The translations under genes and the position numbers were made by a program. Shown in pieces: positions 63,768-64,000 of a stretch of DNA of 64,000 nt (the first letter of the stretch is position 1; each line of letters starts with the position of its first letter). The notes under the pieces are model-generated. The model was not told the origin of the DNA, searched no databases, and saw only the letters and a list, made by a program, of their open reading frames with translations. The DNA lies in assembly GCA_002420185.1 (NCBI GenBank), contig DIHO01000018.1, positions 62,001 through 126,000 of the forward strand. Direction: 5' to 3'. The stretch comes from Opitutales bacterium UBA5694 (GTDB lineage: Bacteria > Verrucomicrobiota > Verrucomicrobiia > Opitutales > Opitutaceae).

Positions 63768-64000
63768 TTATTCCAAGCCGCTTTGCTTTGCAAGCAGCCG
63801 GTCCCTTGTTTCTGCCCGAAGCTCCGCTCTCTCCACAGGGTCCGACCAAGTCGGTCGTGTGAGATAATGAACCTCTTCCACTTCCTTCATCTCGTCCTTT
63901 TCCTTGTCGAAGATTTCCACGAGAAGACTAACCCGAAAAAGGTCAGCAACCAAGGTGGGCTCGTACTCAACTCTCCAAGACGCCTCGCCATGGCTTCCGG
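63768..64000 (-). CDS. minor pseudopilin, probably GspI, partial (start lies beyond the window)
   Basis: The frame is open to the right edge and ends with TAA at 63768-63770. The visible 76 residues include SWRVEYEPTLVADLFRVSLL and EEVHYLTRPTWSDPVERAEL, i.e. beta strands followed by a helical Arg/Glu-rich tail. No prepilin motif is in view because the 5' part is missing. Position before gspJ, with a 2-base gap, suggests GspI or GspH. Confidence 0.6.
   Translation of the reverse strand, partial: GSHGEASWRVEYEPTLVADLFRVSLLVEIFDKEKDEMKEVEEVHYLTRPTWSDPVERAELRAETRDRLLAKQSGLE

Noticed and set aside
1..64000. tRNA, rRNA, CRISPR array, insertion sequence, integrase or prophage
   Set aside because: No tRNA-like cloverleaf, no regularly spaced repeats and no transposase, integrase or phage structural protein were recognised in any gap or frame.

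Overview
The window looks like a chromosomal segment of a free-living, probably marine, aerobic member of the Verrucomicrobiota, most likely class Opitutia. This is inferred from gene content and protein style, not from a marker gene: an alternative complex III operon, an aa3-type oxidase cluster with two subunit III genes, formylglycine-type sulfatases, a Rho factor with a long basic N-terminal extension, and a lepA-lepB pair with an unusually long LepB. There is no rRNA, tRNA, CRISPR array, integrase, transposase or phage gene. Gene starts rarely show a Shine-Dalgarno sequence.

Layout. 1-1.5 kb: end of an NADP-type aldehyde dehydrogenase. 1.5-9.5 kb (minus strand): an RND exporter unit with one lipoprotein adaptor and two permeases. 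9.7-15 kb (minus): cytochrome c plus aa3-type cytochrome c oxidase operon. 15.3-18.6 kb: lepA-lepB. 19-22.7 kb: two secreted sulfatases. 22.8-32.6 kb: a decaying zone with three clear pseudogenes (an esterase/arylformamidase-like hydrolase, a PilT-type ATPase and comM) interleaved with intact modABC, coaE and rho. 32.6-35.5 kb: ndk, fabF, acpP, fabG. 35.7-40.1 kb (plus): rluB-type pseudouridine synthase, a secreted hypothetical protein, folD, a receiver-kinase hybrid, proC. 40.1-51.4 kb (minus): a respiratory operon, actABCDEF followed by a small membrane protein and a cbb3-like trio. 51.5-53.5 kb: lolD-lolC type ABC system. 53.6-54.4 kb: a methyltransferase. 54.4-64 kb (minus): type II secretion genes running off the right edge.

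How the genes work together. ActA-F would oxidise quinol and pass electrons to periplasmic cytochrome c, and the aa3 oxidase encoded 30 kb away would reduce oxygen. The most striking feature is the tail of the act operon. It carries homologues of cbb3 oxidase subunits CcoN and CcoO and a CcoP-like cytochrome, but the CcoN homologue has lost all six histidines that bind the hemes and copper, and the active-site tyrosine. It cannot be an oxidase of the known kind, while its two cytochrome partners keep intact heme c sites. I infer a non-catalytic membrane scaffold that docks c-type cytochromes to alternative complex III. Loss of both comM and the pilT-type gene suggests that natural transformation and pilus retraction are being, or have been, abandoned unless intact copies exist elsewhere.
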